A stretch of DNA of 64,000 nucleotides from Bradyrhizobium diazoefficiens (lineage in GTDB: Bacteria > Pseudomonadota > Alphaproteobacteria > Rhizobiales > Xanthobacteraceae), in NCBI RefSeq assembly GCF_016616885.1, contig NZ_CP067102.1:3004501-3068500 (forward strand), given 5' to 3'. This document shows, one piece after another, positions 7,286 through 15,980 of this stretch. The translations under genes were made by a program, and so were the position numbers. The notes beneath the pieces were generated by a model. The model had not been told where the DNA came from and made no database searches. It saw only the letters and a list, made by a program, of their open reading frames with translations. Every line of letters starts with the position of its first letter. Position 1 is the first letter of the stretch.

Positions 7286-8800
7286 ATGGAAGCTTTCGGT
7301 CTTCTGCTTCACGGCTTCGCCGTCCTGCTGACGTGGAAGACGCTCGTGCTGATGATGGTCGGGCTCGTGCTCGGCATCTTCGTCGGCGTGCTGCCGGGTC
7401 TTGGCGGCCCCAACGGCGTCGCGATCCTGCTCCCGCTCACCTTCACGATGGATCCGACCTCGGCGATCGTGATGCTGTCCTGCATCTACTGGGGCGCGCT
7501 GTTCGGCGGCGCGATCACCTCGATCCTGTTCAACATCCCCGGCGAAGCCTGGTCGGTTGCCACCACCTTCGACGGCTATCCGATGGCGCAGCAGGGCAGG
7601 GCGGCCGAGGCGCTGACCGCGGCGTTCACCTCGTCCTTCATCGGTTCGCTGGTCGCCGTGCTGCTGATCACCTTCCTCGCGCCGATGATTTCGTCCTTTG
7701 CGCTGAAGTTCGGCCCGCCCGAGTTCTTCGCGGTGTATCTGCTGACCTTCTGCTCCTTCGTCGGCCTCGGGCGCGAGGCCAAGCACAAGACGGTCATCTC
7801 GATGTCGCTCGGGCTTCTGCTTGCCGGTGTCGGCATGGACACGGTGTCGGGCCAGCTGCGCATGACCTTCGGCTCGGCCGAGCTGTTGCGCGGCATCAAC
7901 TTCCTGGTCGCGGTCATCGGCCTGTTCGGCATCAGCGAGATCCTGCTGACGATGGAGGAGCGGCTGGCGCTGCGCGGTCATGCCGCGAGCATCTCGCTGC
8001 GCGTGGTGCTGAGCGTGTGGAAGGACCTGCCGAAATACTGGGTGACACTGCTGCGCTCCTCCTTCATCGGCTGCTGGCTCGGCATTACGCCGGGCGGCGC
8101 GATCGCGGCGTCCTTCATGGGCTACAATCTCGCCAAACGCTTCGCCAAGGAGCCCGAGAGCTTTGGCAAGGGCCGCATCGAGGGCGTGTTCGCGCCGGAA
8201 ACCGCCGCGCATGCCTCCGGCACCTCGGCGCTGCTGCCGATGCTGGCGCTCGGCATTCCCGGCTCCGGCACCGCTGCGATCCTGCTCGGTGGGTTGATGG
8301 TGTGGGGGCTCAATCCGGGTCCGCTGCTGTTCGTCGAGCACAAGGATTTCGTCTGGGGCCTGATCGCCTCGATGTATCTTGGCAATGTCGTCGGCCTCGT
8401 GCTGGTTCTGACCACGGTGCCGATCTTCGCTTCGATCCTGCGCGTGCCGTTCGCGGCCGTCGCGCCGATGATCATAGTGTCCTGCGCGATCGGTGCCTAT
8501 GCGATCCAGAACGCGATGTTCGACATCTGGCTGATGCTCGGCTTCGGTGTCGTCGGCTACGTCTTCAAGAAGATTGGCATTCCCTTAGCGCCGTTCACGC
8601 TGGCGCTTGTGCTCGGCAACCGCGCCGAGGACGCCTTCCGGCTGTCGATGATCGGCTCCGGTGGCGACCTCAAAGTGTTCTGGTCGAACGGTCTGGTCGG
8701 CTCGATCACGACGCTGGCGATTCTGCTGCTGTTCTGGCCGGTGATCGACGGTTTGCTGGGCCGCGTCGGATGGACGCGCCGAGCGAAGTCCGCGCGTTGA
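7286..8800 (+). CDS. tctA: Tripartite tricarboxylate transporter large permease TctA
   Basis: A 504-residue polytopic permease. LPGLGGPNGVAILLPLTF and the internal repeat LALGIPGSGTAAILLGGL are the paired Gly/Pro-rich motifs typical of TctA. ATG 7286 gives the expected length; the frame is open further left, but that part overlaps tctB in another frame. It forms the transport channel with TctB. It is convergent with the CoA-transferase gene, 24 bp away, with a short hairpin between them. Confidence 0.9.
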   Translation: MEAFGLLLHGFAVLLTWKTLVLMMVGLVLGIFVGVLPGLGGPNGVAILLPLTFTMDPTSAIVMLSCIYWGALFGGAITSILFNIPGEAWSVATTFDGYPMAQQGRAAEALTAAFTSSFIGSLVAVLLITFLAPMISSFALKFGPPEFFAVYLLTFCSFVGLGREAKHKTVISMSLGLLLAGVGMDTVSGQLRMTFGSAELLRGINFLVAVIGLFGISEILLTMEERLALRGHAASISLRVVLSVWKDLPKYWVTLLRSSFIGCWLGITPGGAIAASFMGYNLAKRFAKEPESFGKGRIEGVFAPETAAHASGTSALLPMLALGIPGSGTAAILLGGLMVWGLNPGPLLFVEHKDFVWGLIASMYLGNVVGLVLVLTTVPIFASILRVPFAAVAPMIIVSCAIGAYAIQNAMFDIWLMLGFGVVGYVFKKIGIPLAPFTLALVLGNRAEDAFRLSMIGSGGDLKVFWSNGLVGSITTLAILLLFWPVIDGLLGRVGWTRRAKSAR

Positions 8801-8802
8801 CC

Positions 8803-8817
8803 CGCGAAAGCTTCGCG
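8803..8817. terminator. Short hairpin between convergent tctA and CoA-transferase genes
   Basis: CGCGAA (8803-8808), loop AGC, TTCGCG (8812-8817) is a perfect 6-bp stem in the 24-bp gap between converging genes. No T-run follows on either strand, so if it ends transcription it does so weakly. Position is the main argument. Confidence 0.3.
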
Positions 8818-8824
8818 CGAGGTC

Positions 8825-10018
8825 TCACACTACCTTGGCATCCCTCAGCTTGGCGATCTCGTCAGCGCCGAAGCCGAACTCCTTCAGCACCTCGTCGGTC
8901 TGCTCGCCGAATTCAGGCGGCCGCGCCACCATCTTGCTCGGCGTGCGCGATAGTGTCATGGGCTGGCCGACGAGGCGAATATGGCGGTTATCTTCGTTCG
9001 GCACATCCTGCGCGATGCCGAGATGCTTGACCTGGGCGTCCTCGAACATCTGGTCGATGGCGTAGATCGGCCCGCAGGGCACCCCGGCCTCGTTCAGTTC
9101 ACGGACCCAGGTCTCGGTCGATTTCGTCACGGTGCGCTTCTCGATCTCAGCGTTGAGCGCATCGCGGTTTTTGGAGCGGGCAGGGGCCGTCGCGTAGTCG
9201 GGATGGTCAAAGAGTTCCGGCGCGCCGATTGCCTGCGCGCAACGCTCCCAGATTCGCCCGCCTGTGGTGGCGATGTTGATGTAGCCGTCCGAGGTCTTGA
9301 ACACGCCGGTCGGGATGCTGGTCGGATGGTTGTTGCCGGCCTGCTTGGCGACCTCCTTCTCCATAAGCCAGCGCGCGGCCTGGAAGTCGAGCATGAAGAT
9401 CTGGGCCTGGAGTAGCGAGGTCTGCACCCACTGGCCCTTGCCGGAGACTTCGCGCTCGAGCAGTGCGGTGAGGATGCCCATGGCGCAGAACAGGCCGGCG
9501 GTGAGGTCGGCGACGGGAATGCCGACCCGCATCGGACCTTCACCCGGCGCGCCGGTGATCGACATCAGCCCGCCCATGCCCTGCGCGATCTGATCGAAGC
9601 CCGGCCGCTTGTGATAGGGCCCGTCCTGGCCGAAGCCGGAGATGCTGCCATAGACGATGCGCGGGTTGATCTCGCGCAGGCTGTCATAGTCGATGCCGAG
9701 CTTCTTCTTCACGTCGGGCCGGAAATTCTCGACGACAACGTCGGCCTTGGCGGCGAGGCGCTTGAACACCGCAAGCCCGCGCTCGTCCTTCAGATTCAGC
9801 GTCATCGACCGCTTGTTGCGGTGCAGATTCTGGAAATCGGAGCCCCGCCGCGGCCCGCCTGGCTGCTCGCCGCCGGAATCCTCGGTAAGCGCGTCGATCT
9901 TGATCACCGTGGCGCCCCAGTCGGCGAGCTGGCGCACGCAGGTGGGCCCGGAGCGGACGCGGGTCAGATCGAGCACGGTGAAGCGCGACAGGGCTTCCGA
10001 GGCATGCGGAAAGGGCAT
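8825..10018 (-). CDS. Family III CoA-transferase (CaiB/BaiF type)
   Basis: A 397-residue protein of the formyl-CoA:oxalate / CaiB / itaconate CoA-transferase family, moving CoA between carboxylic acids. Typical features are the opening LDLTRVRSGPTCVRQLADWGA, VVVENFRPDVKKKLG, YGSISGFGQDGPY and the catalytic aspartate Asp171 in GIPVADLTAGLF. The ATG at 10018 gives the normal family start. It converges on tctA and probably activates the imported acid for the crotonase-family protein. Closely related members act on oxalate, succinate, malate, citramalate, itaconate or carnitine; the substrate cannot be chosen here. Confidence 0.9.
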   Translation of the reverse strand: MPFPHASEALSRFTVLDLTRVRSGPTCVRQLADWGATVIKIDALTEDSGGEQPGGPRRGSDFQNLHRNKRSMTLNLKDERGLAVFKRLAAKADVVVENFRPDVKKKLGIDYDSLREINPRIVYGSISGFGQDGPYHKRPGFDQIAQGMGGLMSITGAPGEGPMRVGIPVADLTAGLFCAMGILTALLEREVSGKGQWVQTSLLQAQIFMLDFQAARWLMEKEVAKQAGNNHPTSIPTGVFKTSDGYINIATTGGRIWERCAQAIGAPELFDHPDYATAPARSKNRDALNAEIEKRTVTKSTETWVRELNEAGVPCGPIYAIDQMFEDAQVKHLGIAQDVPNEDNRHIRLVGQPMTLSRTPSKMVARPPEFGEQTDEVLKEFGFGADEIAKLRDAKVV

Positions 10019-10164
10019 ATTTGGTGGCTCCGAGAACAGATTGCCGGCCTACCATAGTGTCGAAAGATCATGCGGCAAGCGTCGACTGGAGCAGCCGGCC
10101 ATGCGCTGACCTCGAGAAGATCTGATAGGATGAGCTACTACGAGCCGGCATTGCTCGACGCCGA

Positions 10165-10377
10165 TTAGCGCGACAGACGCCTGAGGTCGGCACGCGCCTT
10201 GTCGGCGAGCCGGTCGTCACCGCGGCGCGGCGGCGCTATCGGTTTCATGATCACTCGCACGACTGTGCTCAGCAGCGGCACGATGGGCATCGAGATTCTC
10301 GTTGTGCCGGCAGCTGGCCGAACGACCAAGGGCACCATCGACCGCGTGGTCGCTGGAGTCGCTTTGGCGATCTGCAC
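10165..10377 (-). pseudogene. Small ORF or gene remnant sharing a C-terminal motif with the protein at 31933-32259
   Basis: A 70-codon leftward ORF whose last residues, DDRLADKARADLRRLSR, closely match the end of the exported small protein at 31933-32259 (DDPLAEQARAELKRLSR). The rest is short, poorly conserved in appearance and lacks the EAFELFIARH segment that precedes the motif in the longer protein. It may be a decayed relative or a very small secreted protein. No good ribosome site was seen. The surrounding 10019-10491 holds no other recognisable gene. Confidence 0.35.
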
Positions 10378-10408
10378 TCGACGTCAATCCTCCCCAAAAT
10401 CGTGCGTC

Positions 10409-10428
10409 GTTTCGATCCCCATCGAAAC
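10409..10428. promoter_or_regulatory. Perfect inverted repeat upstream of the Sel1-repeat gene
   Basis: GTTTCGAT (10409-10416), CCCC, ATCGAAAC (10421-10428) is a perfect 8-bp palindrome about 63 bp upstream of the ATG at 10492. It could be an operator or the stem of a small RNA hairpin. No T-run follows. Confidence 0.35.
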
Positions 10429-10491
10429 CGGTGCCTCTGGATTCCCTAACACCGTGGAACTAGTATCGAGCGCGAGCAGGGAAGGGGCGGC

Positions 10492-11034
10492 ATGACATCT
10501 TGCGGCAAACGCGATTCCGATTTCCGGCACCATGCCCGGCTGTTGCGATGGGTCGGCTGGGCCGTCGCCGCGGTGCTCGTGCTCCTGCCACCGATCCACG
10601 CCCACGCCCGGTCCCTCGGCCATGGCATCTCCGCGTTCCAGCGGCAGGACTATGTGACGGCGTCCCGCGTCTTCATTCCGCTCGCCGAGCGCGGCAACGT
10701 GGCGGCGCAGTCCTATCTCGGCTTCCTGTTCGAGACCGGCCGCGGCGTGCCGCAGAACTACACCGAAGCTGCGATGTGGTACCGGCGGGCGGCGGAGCAG
10801 GGCGACAGCCGCGCGCAATATTCGTTGGGGCTGCTCTACGATCGCGGCCAGGGCGTGCCGCAGGATATCGTCGAAGCCTCCAAATGGCTGAACCTGTCGA
10901 CCGCGGCATCGCCGCCGCGGGTGCGCGAGTCCCGGGCCCGGATCCGCGACGCCGTCACCACCAAGATGACGCGCGGGGAGATTGCCCAGGCCCGCCTGCG
11001 GGCGCTGGAATGGGCGCCGAGCCGCGAGCACTGA
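10492..11034 (+). CDS. Sel1-repeat (TPR-like) protein with N-terminal membrane anchor or signal
   Basis: A 180-residue protein. A hydrophobic stretch at about residues 20-36 ending near AHA suggests export or a single membrane anchor. Residues about 44-140 hold two clear Sel1 repeats (AQSYLGFLFETGRGVPQNY..AAMWYRRAAEQGD; AQYSLGLLYDRGQGVPQD..ASKWLNLS), which form helical hairpins for protein contact. GAAGGGGCGGC precedes the ATG. It lies next to the type II secretion genes but on the other strand from gspO. Partner unknown. Confidence 0.8.
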   Translation: MTSCGKRDSDFRHHARLLRWVGWAVAAVLVLLPPIHAHARSLGHGISAFQRQDYVTASRVFIPLAERGNVAAQSYLGFLFETGRGVPQNYTEAAMWYRRAAEQGDSRAQYSLGLLYDRGQGVPQDIVEASKWLNLSTAASPPRVRESRARIRDAVTTKMTRGEIAQARLRALEWAPSREH

Positions 11035-11167
11035 CGCCGGGCGCCGGGGGGTCCACGACCCCTCCGACAAAAAAGTCGAAAACAACCCCATGCACAGTAG
11101 ACGATCGCAGCCGGCGGATGCGTGGCGCCTGCGCCGCGACGAGGATTCACCCTGAGCGCGTCGGGCT

Positions 11168-11764
11168 TTAGCCGGGCCAGCCGGCAAGCCAGTTTAGATA
11201 CCAGGTCTCGCCCAGCCATCCGATCCAGATCGACGGCGCCAGGAACAGGCCGAACGGCAGGAAGGCGGTCCCGCGCAGCGCTCTCCTGTGCAAGGCAGCA
11301 TTGGCGACATAGGCGCCGATTGCGAGCAGCGCCGCGAGCTCGATCACCGCGGCCACCGTCGCAAGATCGAGCCAGGCCCCGCTGACGGCAGCGAGCTTGA
11401 CGTCGCCGAGCCCGAGCCCGTCGCGGCCGCGCCAGTACCGGTAGGCCAGCATCAGCAGCAGCAGCGGAAGCGCCACGACCACGGCGCGCGCGACCGGCCA
11501 GAACAGCGCTTCGGCACCGACATCGGGCACGAAGGCGGCGGCGCGGAGCAGGGCGAGCGCGAAGGCGGCCCCGGTCAGCTCGTTCGGGATCAGATAGTGG
11601 CGGGCATCGTTCGCGGCGATGGCGAGCATGAGAGCGACCAGGAACGCACCATAGAGGCCTTCCGCGGCGGGGGCCGTGACGAGGCTTGCGAACACGCCGA
11701 CAAGCAGCGCGAAGCTGAGGACCAGCGGAGCGCGTATCCCGTCATGCGGATCTTCCTCGGCCAC
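11168..11764 (-). CDS. gspO: Prepilin peptidase, short A24 type (GspO/PulO role)
   Basis: A 198-residue membrane aspartyl protease that would cleave the leader peptides of the pseudopilins GspG-K encoded nearby. Catalytic aspartates are Asp53 in NDARHYLIPN and Asp121 in the GLGLGDVK motif. About six hydrophobic segments are present. The N-terminal cytoplasmic methyltransferase domain with its cysteine tetrad, found in full-length GspO/PilD, is absent, so this enzyme resembles CpaA/TadV peptidases and probably cannot N-methylate. It starts 4 bp after gspD ends on the same strand. Confidence 0.85.
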   Translation of the reverse strand: MAEEDPHDGIRAPLVLSFALLVGVFASLVTAPAAEGLYGAFLVALMLAIAANDARHYLIPNELTGAAFALALLRAAAFVPDVGAEALFWPVARAVVVALPLLLLMLAYRYWRGRDGLGLGDVKLAAVSGAWLDLATVAAVIELAALLAIGAYVANAALHRRALRGTAFLPFGLFLAPSIWIGWLGETWYLNWLAGWPG

Positions 11765-11768
11765 GCCG

Positions 11769-14150
11769 TCAGCGCGCGGCCTTGGGCGGGCTGACGGTGA
11801 CCACCGGATTGCTGGTCCCGACCAGGCGGCTGTTCATCTTGCTGCGCATCTCCTCGGCGATGACATGCGCATCGACGCCGTCCTTGATGACGGTCGGGCG
11901 GATGAACAGGATCAGCTCGGTGCGTGCGCGCGCATTGGTCTGGTGCGAGAAGGCATCGCCCACGCCGGGAATTGAATCGAGGACGGGAATGCCCTGGCGC
12001 TGCTTGTTCTCGGTCTCGCTGATCAGGCCGGCGAGCAGCACGGTCTGCCCGCTCGTCACCGCGATCGAGCTCTTGACCCGGCGCTGCGAGATCGTCGGCG
12101 TCAGCGAGTTGGCGCTGCCGGCGGCCACGCTCGAGATCTCCTGCTCGATGTCGAGCACGACGTTGCCGTTGGCGTTGGCGCGCGGCAGCACGCGCAGGAT
12201 GATGCCGGTGTTCTTGTAGTCGATGGTGTTGACCACGGTGTTGTTGGCGGTCAGCACCGTCGCGGTGCCGGTCGAGAATGGCACCTGATCGCCGACCTGC
12301 AACGTCGCCGGCTGATTGTCGAGCACCACCAGCGACGGGTTCGACAACACCTTGACGTTGGTGACACCGTGCAGCGCGTCGAGAATGACACGCGGCGAGT
12401 TCTCCGAGCCGATCAGGAAGTTGAAGCCCGGCAGCACGCGTCCGAGCAGCGCGCCGGACGCGGCGTTGACGGCGTTGGACGCCGCTTCGACGGCGCCGCT
12501 GCCAACGGTCGCGGCATTGCTGACGCCGGAGATGGTGTTGGAGATCGAGCCCTTCTGGCTCGCCAGGAAGAACTGCACGCCGTAATTCAACTGGTCGTTG
12601 AGCGTCACCTCAGCGATCGTCGCCTCGATCGCGATCTGGCGCTGCGGCCGGTCGATCTGCCGGATCGTCTGCTCGACGACGCGCTGCGCGTCCTGATTGG
12701 CATAGACGAGAACGGCATTGTTGGTGACGTCGGCGGTGATCCGCACGTTCTGCAGGATGCCGTTGATGCCGGACTTCGCACCGTTGCCATTGCCCGACAA
12801 TCCACCGGCGCTGTTGTCCTGCGCAGGTGTTGCGGACGCGGCAGGCGCGGGGCGGGCGCCGAATGATGATCCCGGAGGTCCGGTGACCGGGGTCGCAGCG
12901 CCGGACGCAGCTGTCGGCAGTGCGCTCAGTGAGGCGACAGGATTAGTCGAGGTCGACGTCGAAATCCCCGCGCCGGGCGCCACCTGGCTCGACGCGCTGT
13001 CGAGCGTCGAGTTGCTCGCCGCGCTCTGGTTGAACAGCATCTCGTTCAGCATCGCCACGACCAGCTTGGAATTGCCGTAGCGCAACGGATAGGATTTCAG
13101 GTTCACGCCATCAGTATCGGAACGGTCGAGCCGCGCAATCCAGGTCTGCGCGCGCTTCAGATATTCCGGCTTCTGGCTCACCACGAGGATCGAGTTGAGC
13201 CGCGCGATCGGCTGCAGCTTGATAACGTTCTGGCCCATGCCGCCTTCGCCGGAATCCATGATCTTCTCGATCTCGGCGATGACAGGCTCGGGCGAGGAAT
13301 TGCGCACCGGGAAGATGCCGACCGATTGTCCGCGCATCCAGTCGGCGTCGAATGACAGAATTGTGTCGACCGCAGTCGCCCGGTCCGTTCCGCTGCCGCT
13401 GACGATCAGCGTGTTGCGGGAATTGTCGGGGCGCATGGTTGAGGCTTTCACGCCGAAAGCATCGAGCAGCTTGAAGATGTTTTGCGCCGACGTGTAGCGC
13501 AGCGGCACGACGGTGATGCCTTGGCCTGCTTCGGTGCTTGCCGAGCGGTCGATGCCGCCGGGCCCGGCTTCCGGCGCCGGCAGCAGGCGATAGCCGGTGC
13601 GATCGCGCACAAGCGCTACCCCTGACATGCGCAACGCATTTTCCAGAACGTAGATCGCGTCGGCCTTCGGAACCGGCCGCACCGACGCGAGCGTCACGGT
13701 TCCCTGCACGCGGGGATCGATCGTGTAGCCGATATTGAGGACGTCGCCGAGGACGACCTTGGCCACGGTTGCGACCGGCGCATTCTCGAAATTGAGGTCA
13801 TACCCGCTGCCGCCGCCGTCGTCGCGCTCGGCCAGCGCTCCGCCCTGCGGTGCGCCATCGCTCAGATAGATCGCAGGTTTCGACGATCTCGGCTGGCCAA
13901 CGCCGGTTGCCCCGGCATCCGCAGGTTGCCGCGGCTGGAGGTCGAGGCCGCGGATCTTGTCGACAAGATCCTGGGCGCGCGGGTCCTTCGGGTCCGCCTC
14001 GACCGACTGGTCCGCGGTGACGATGCAGGCTGCGAGCAGGAAGGAGGACGACAACAGGAGGAGCATTCCAGTCAACGCTGAGTGTCGGCGCAAAAGCGGC
14101 TGGACCACTTCGAACAAGATACGCCTACCAACGCTGCGAGAAAAAAGCAT
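11769..14150 (-). CDS. gspD: Type II secretion outer-membrane secretin GspD
   Basis: A 793-residue secretin forming the outer-membrane channel. ATG 14150 is preceded by AGGGG and gives a lipoprotein signal with lipobox LLAAC (Cys42). N0/N1-type domains follow (IGYTIDPRVQGTVTL, then the NTLIVSGSGTDRATAVDTI repeat). The N-domain is interrupted by a roughly 80-residue Ser/Ala/Pro-rich linker. The C-terminal secretin domain is clear (QVPFSTGTAT, TVLLAGLISETENKQRQGIP, RTELILFIRPTVI). It is transcribed away from gspE-N and is followed by gspO. The lipobox suggests it may be self-piloting; no separate GspS pilotin gene was seen. Confidence 0.92.
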   Translation of the reverse strand: MLFSRSVGRRILFEVVQPLLRRHSALTGMLLLLSSSFLLAACIVTADQSVEADPKDPRAQDLVDKIRGLDLQPRQPADAGATGVGQPRSSKPAIYLSDGAPQGGALAERDDGGGSGYDLNFENAPVATVAKVVLGDVLNIGYTIDPRVQGTVTLASVRPVPKADAIYVLENALRMSGVALVRDRTGYRLLPAPEAGPGGIDRSASTEAGQGITVVPLRYTSAQNIFKLLDAFGVKASTMRPDNSRNTLIVSGSGTDRATAVDTILSFDADWMRGQSVGIFPVRNSSPEPVIAEIEKIMDSGEGGMGQNVIKLQPIARLNSILVVSQKPEYLKRAQTWIARLDRSDTDGVNLKSYPLRYGNSKLVVAMLNEMLFNQSAASNSTLDSASSQVAPGAGISTSTSTNPVASLSALPTAASGAATPVTGPPGSSFGARPAPAASATPAQDNSAGGLSGNGNGAKSGINGILQNVRITADVTNNAVLVYANQDAQRVVEQTIRQIDRPQRQIAIEATIAEVTLNDQLNYGVQFFLASQKGSISNTISGVSNAATVGSGAVEAASNAVNAASGALLGRVLPGFNFLIGSENSPRVILDALHGVTNVKVLSNPSLVVLDNQPATLQVGDQVPFSTGTATVLTANNTVVNTIDYKNTGIILRVLPRANANGNVVLDIEQEISSVAAGSANSLTPTISQRRVKSSIAVTSGQTVLLAGLISETENKQRQGIPVLDSIPGVGDAFSHQTNARARTELILFIRPTVIKDGVDAHVIAEEMRSKMNSRLVGTSNPVVTVSPPKAAR

Positions 14151-14180
14151 CCGATCCCCTTGGTTCGGACGCGCAATAAT

Positions 14181-14209
14181 TTGCGACACGATTATGTTTT
14201 TGCTAAGAA
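14181..14209 (+). promoter_or_regulatory. Possible sigma70-type promoter for gspE-N
   Basis: TTGCGA (14181-14186) and TAAGAA (14204-14209) are separated by exactly 17 bp in the AT-richer gspD/gspE divergent spacer. Matches to consensus are partial, so this is a candidate only. Confidence 0.25.
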
Positions 14210-14281
14210 ATAAGTCAAGGGCAAAGGACCTTCCGTGCTCCGTCGAAGCTGTTGTATTCAAGTAATAGCAAGGTCAACGCC

Positions 14282-15976
14282 GTGAATGCGATGCGCGACC
14301 GCTCCGCCGATAGCTTCAGGCAGCATCTCCTCGAAAAATATTCACTGCCGCCGCGAGCGCACGTCCGTGTCGAACGGTCAGCCAATCCGGCGCTGACGCG
14401 TCCACTGCGTGAATTTTGGGAGGCCACTGATCTGTCGGCGGCGGAGTTCGCCGACGAGCTGTCCGATTATTTTGCTCTGCCGCGGATGAGCCTTCCGCAA
14501 CTGCTCACGACCACGCCCCGCCTCGAAGGTTTTTCGCGGCGATTTTTGCGAGAATCCACCATCTTTCCCTTTGGCGCGCCGGATGGTGGATTTCACCTGG
14601 CTGTTGCCGATCCCTCCGACTCGGCGGCCGTCCGTGCCGTCGAAATCGTGTTCGGAACGCCGGTCGATGTCGTCGTAGCGTCATATGAGGATATTACGAC
14701 GGTCTTGGATCAGCGAGCCGATGCCGACGGTGCGAATGCAGACCAAAGCACTGACCGCGCGGTGCAGTCCGACGACGACATCGAGAGCCTGCGCGATCTC
14801 GCCAGCGGTGCGCCGGTGGTGCGCGCGCTCAACGATCTCCTGGAGCGCGCGGTCGATCTGCGCGCCAGCGACATTCATGTCGAGCCGTTCCGGGCTGGTC
14901 TCGTAGTGCGCATGCGCGTCGACGGCTTGTTGCGCGCGCTACCGTCGCCGCACGGCATCCCGCCGCAGGCGCTGATCTCCCGCATCAAGATTCTCGCCAG
15001 CCTCAACATCGCCGAGCGCCGCTTGCCGCAGGACGGCGCGGCGCGCGTCCGCGTCGGCCGCAACGAGCTCGACGTCCGCGTCGCGACCATGCCGACGCAG
15101 CATGGCGAGAGCGCCGTGATCCGTCTGTTGCCGCGCGACCGCGGTCTGCTCGAGATGAGCAAGCTCGGCCTGCGGACCCGAGACGAGAGCGTGATGACGC
15201 GGCTGCTCGCGATGCCGCACGGCATGATCGTGATCACCGGGCCGACCGGCAGCGGCAAGACCACCACGCTTGCGACCATGCTGTCGATCCTCAACGAGCC
15301 GACGCGCAAGATCCTCACCATCGAGGATCCCGTCGAGTACGAGATCCCCGGCATCAACCAGTCCCAGGTCAAGCCGTCGATCGGGCTGACCTTTGCCTCC
15401 GCCATGCGCTCTTTCGTGCGCCAGGACCCCGACGTGATCATGGTCGGCGAGGTCCGCGACGCCGAGACCGCGCATATCGCGATCCATGCTGCGCTCACCG
15501 GCCATCTCGTGCTGACGACGCTGCACACCGAGACCGCGGCTGCGGCCGTGCCGCGCCTGATCGATCTCGGCATCGAGGGTTTCCTGCTCAAGTCGACGCT
15601 ACGCGCGGTGGTGGCGCAGCGGCTGGTCCGCATGCTCTGCGACCGTTGCAAGGTGCCGCACGCACTGACCGAGGCCGATCTTGCCAAGGATCCGCGCTTT
15701 GCCGTGATCGGCTTCAGGTGCGGCGAGGTCGTGCACGAGGCCCGCGGCTGCGAACGCTGCGGCGGCACCGGCTATCGCGGCCGCAACGGCGTGTTCGAGA
15801 TCCTCGAAATGTCCGACGAGGTCCGTACGCTGATCGGGCCGCAGACCGACTCCCACTCCATCGACGCCGCTGCGATGCGGGGCGGCATGACGACGATGCT
15901 GGAGGATGCGGTCGCCAAATGCCGTTCCGGGTTGACGACGGTGCCCGAGGTCTTCCGCGTCACGACGGTGCGTTAG
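14282..15976 (+). CDS. gspE: Type II secretion ATPase GspE
   Basis: A 564-residue cytoplasmic ATPase that powers pseudopilus assembly. The Walker A motif GPTGSGKTTT lies at about residue 320, followed by the Asp-box (ILTIEDPVEYEIPGINQSQV), the Walker B region DPDVIMVGEVRDAETA and the His-box LTGHLVLTTLHT. A zinc-binding pair of CxxC motifs (MLCDRCK and GCERCGGTGYRGR) identifies it as GspE/PilB class. The start is uncertain: GTG 14282 (AAGG about 8 bp upstream) and ATG 14291 are in frame, and TTG 14252 is possible. It heads the rightward gsp operon. Confidence 0.93.
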   Translation: MNAMRDRSADSFRQHLLEKYSLPPRAHVRVERSANPALTRPLREFWEATDLSAAEFADELSDYFALPRMSLPQLLTTTPRLEGFSRRFLRESTIFPFGAPDGGFHLAVADPSDSAAVRAVEIVFGTPVDVVVASYEDITTVLDQRADADGANADQSTDRAVQSDDDIESLRDLASGAPVVRALNDLLERAVDLRASDIHVEPFRAGLVVRMRVDGLLRALPSPHGIPPQALISRIKILASLNIAERRLPQDGAARVRVGRNELDVRVATMPTQHGESAVIRLLPRDRGLLEMSKLGLRTRDESVMTRLLAMPHGMIVITGPTGSGKTTTLATMLSILNEPTRKILTIEDPVEYEIPGINQSQVKPSIGLTFASAMRSFVRQDPDVIMVGEVRDAETAHIAIHAALTGHLVLTTLHTETAAAAVPRLIDLGIEGFLLKSTLRAVVAQRLVRMLCDRCKVPHALTEADLAKDPRFAVIGFRCGEVVHEARGCERCGGTGYRGRNGVFEILEMSDEVRTLIGPQTDSHSIDAAAMRGGMTTMLEDAVAKCRSGLTTVPEVFRVTTVR

Positions 15977-15980
15977 ACAC

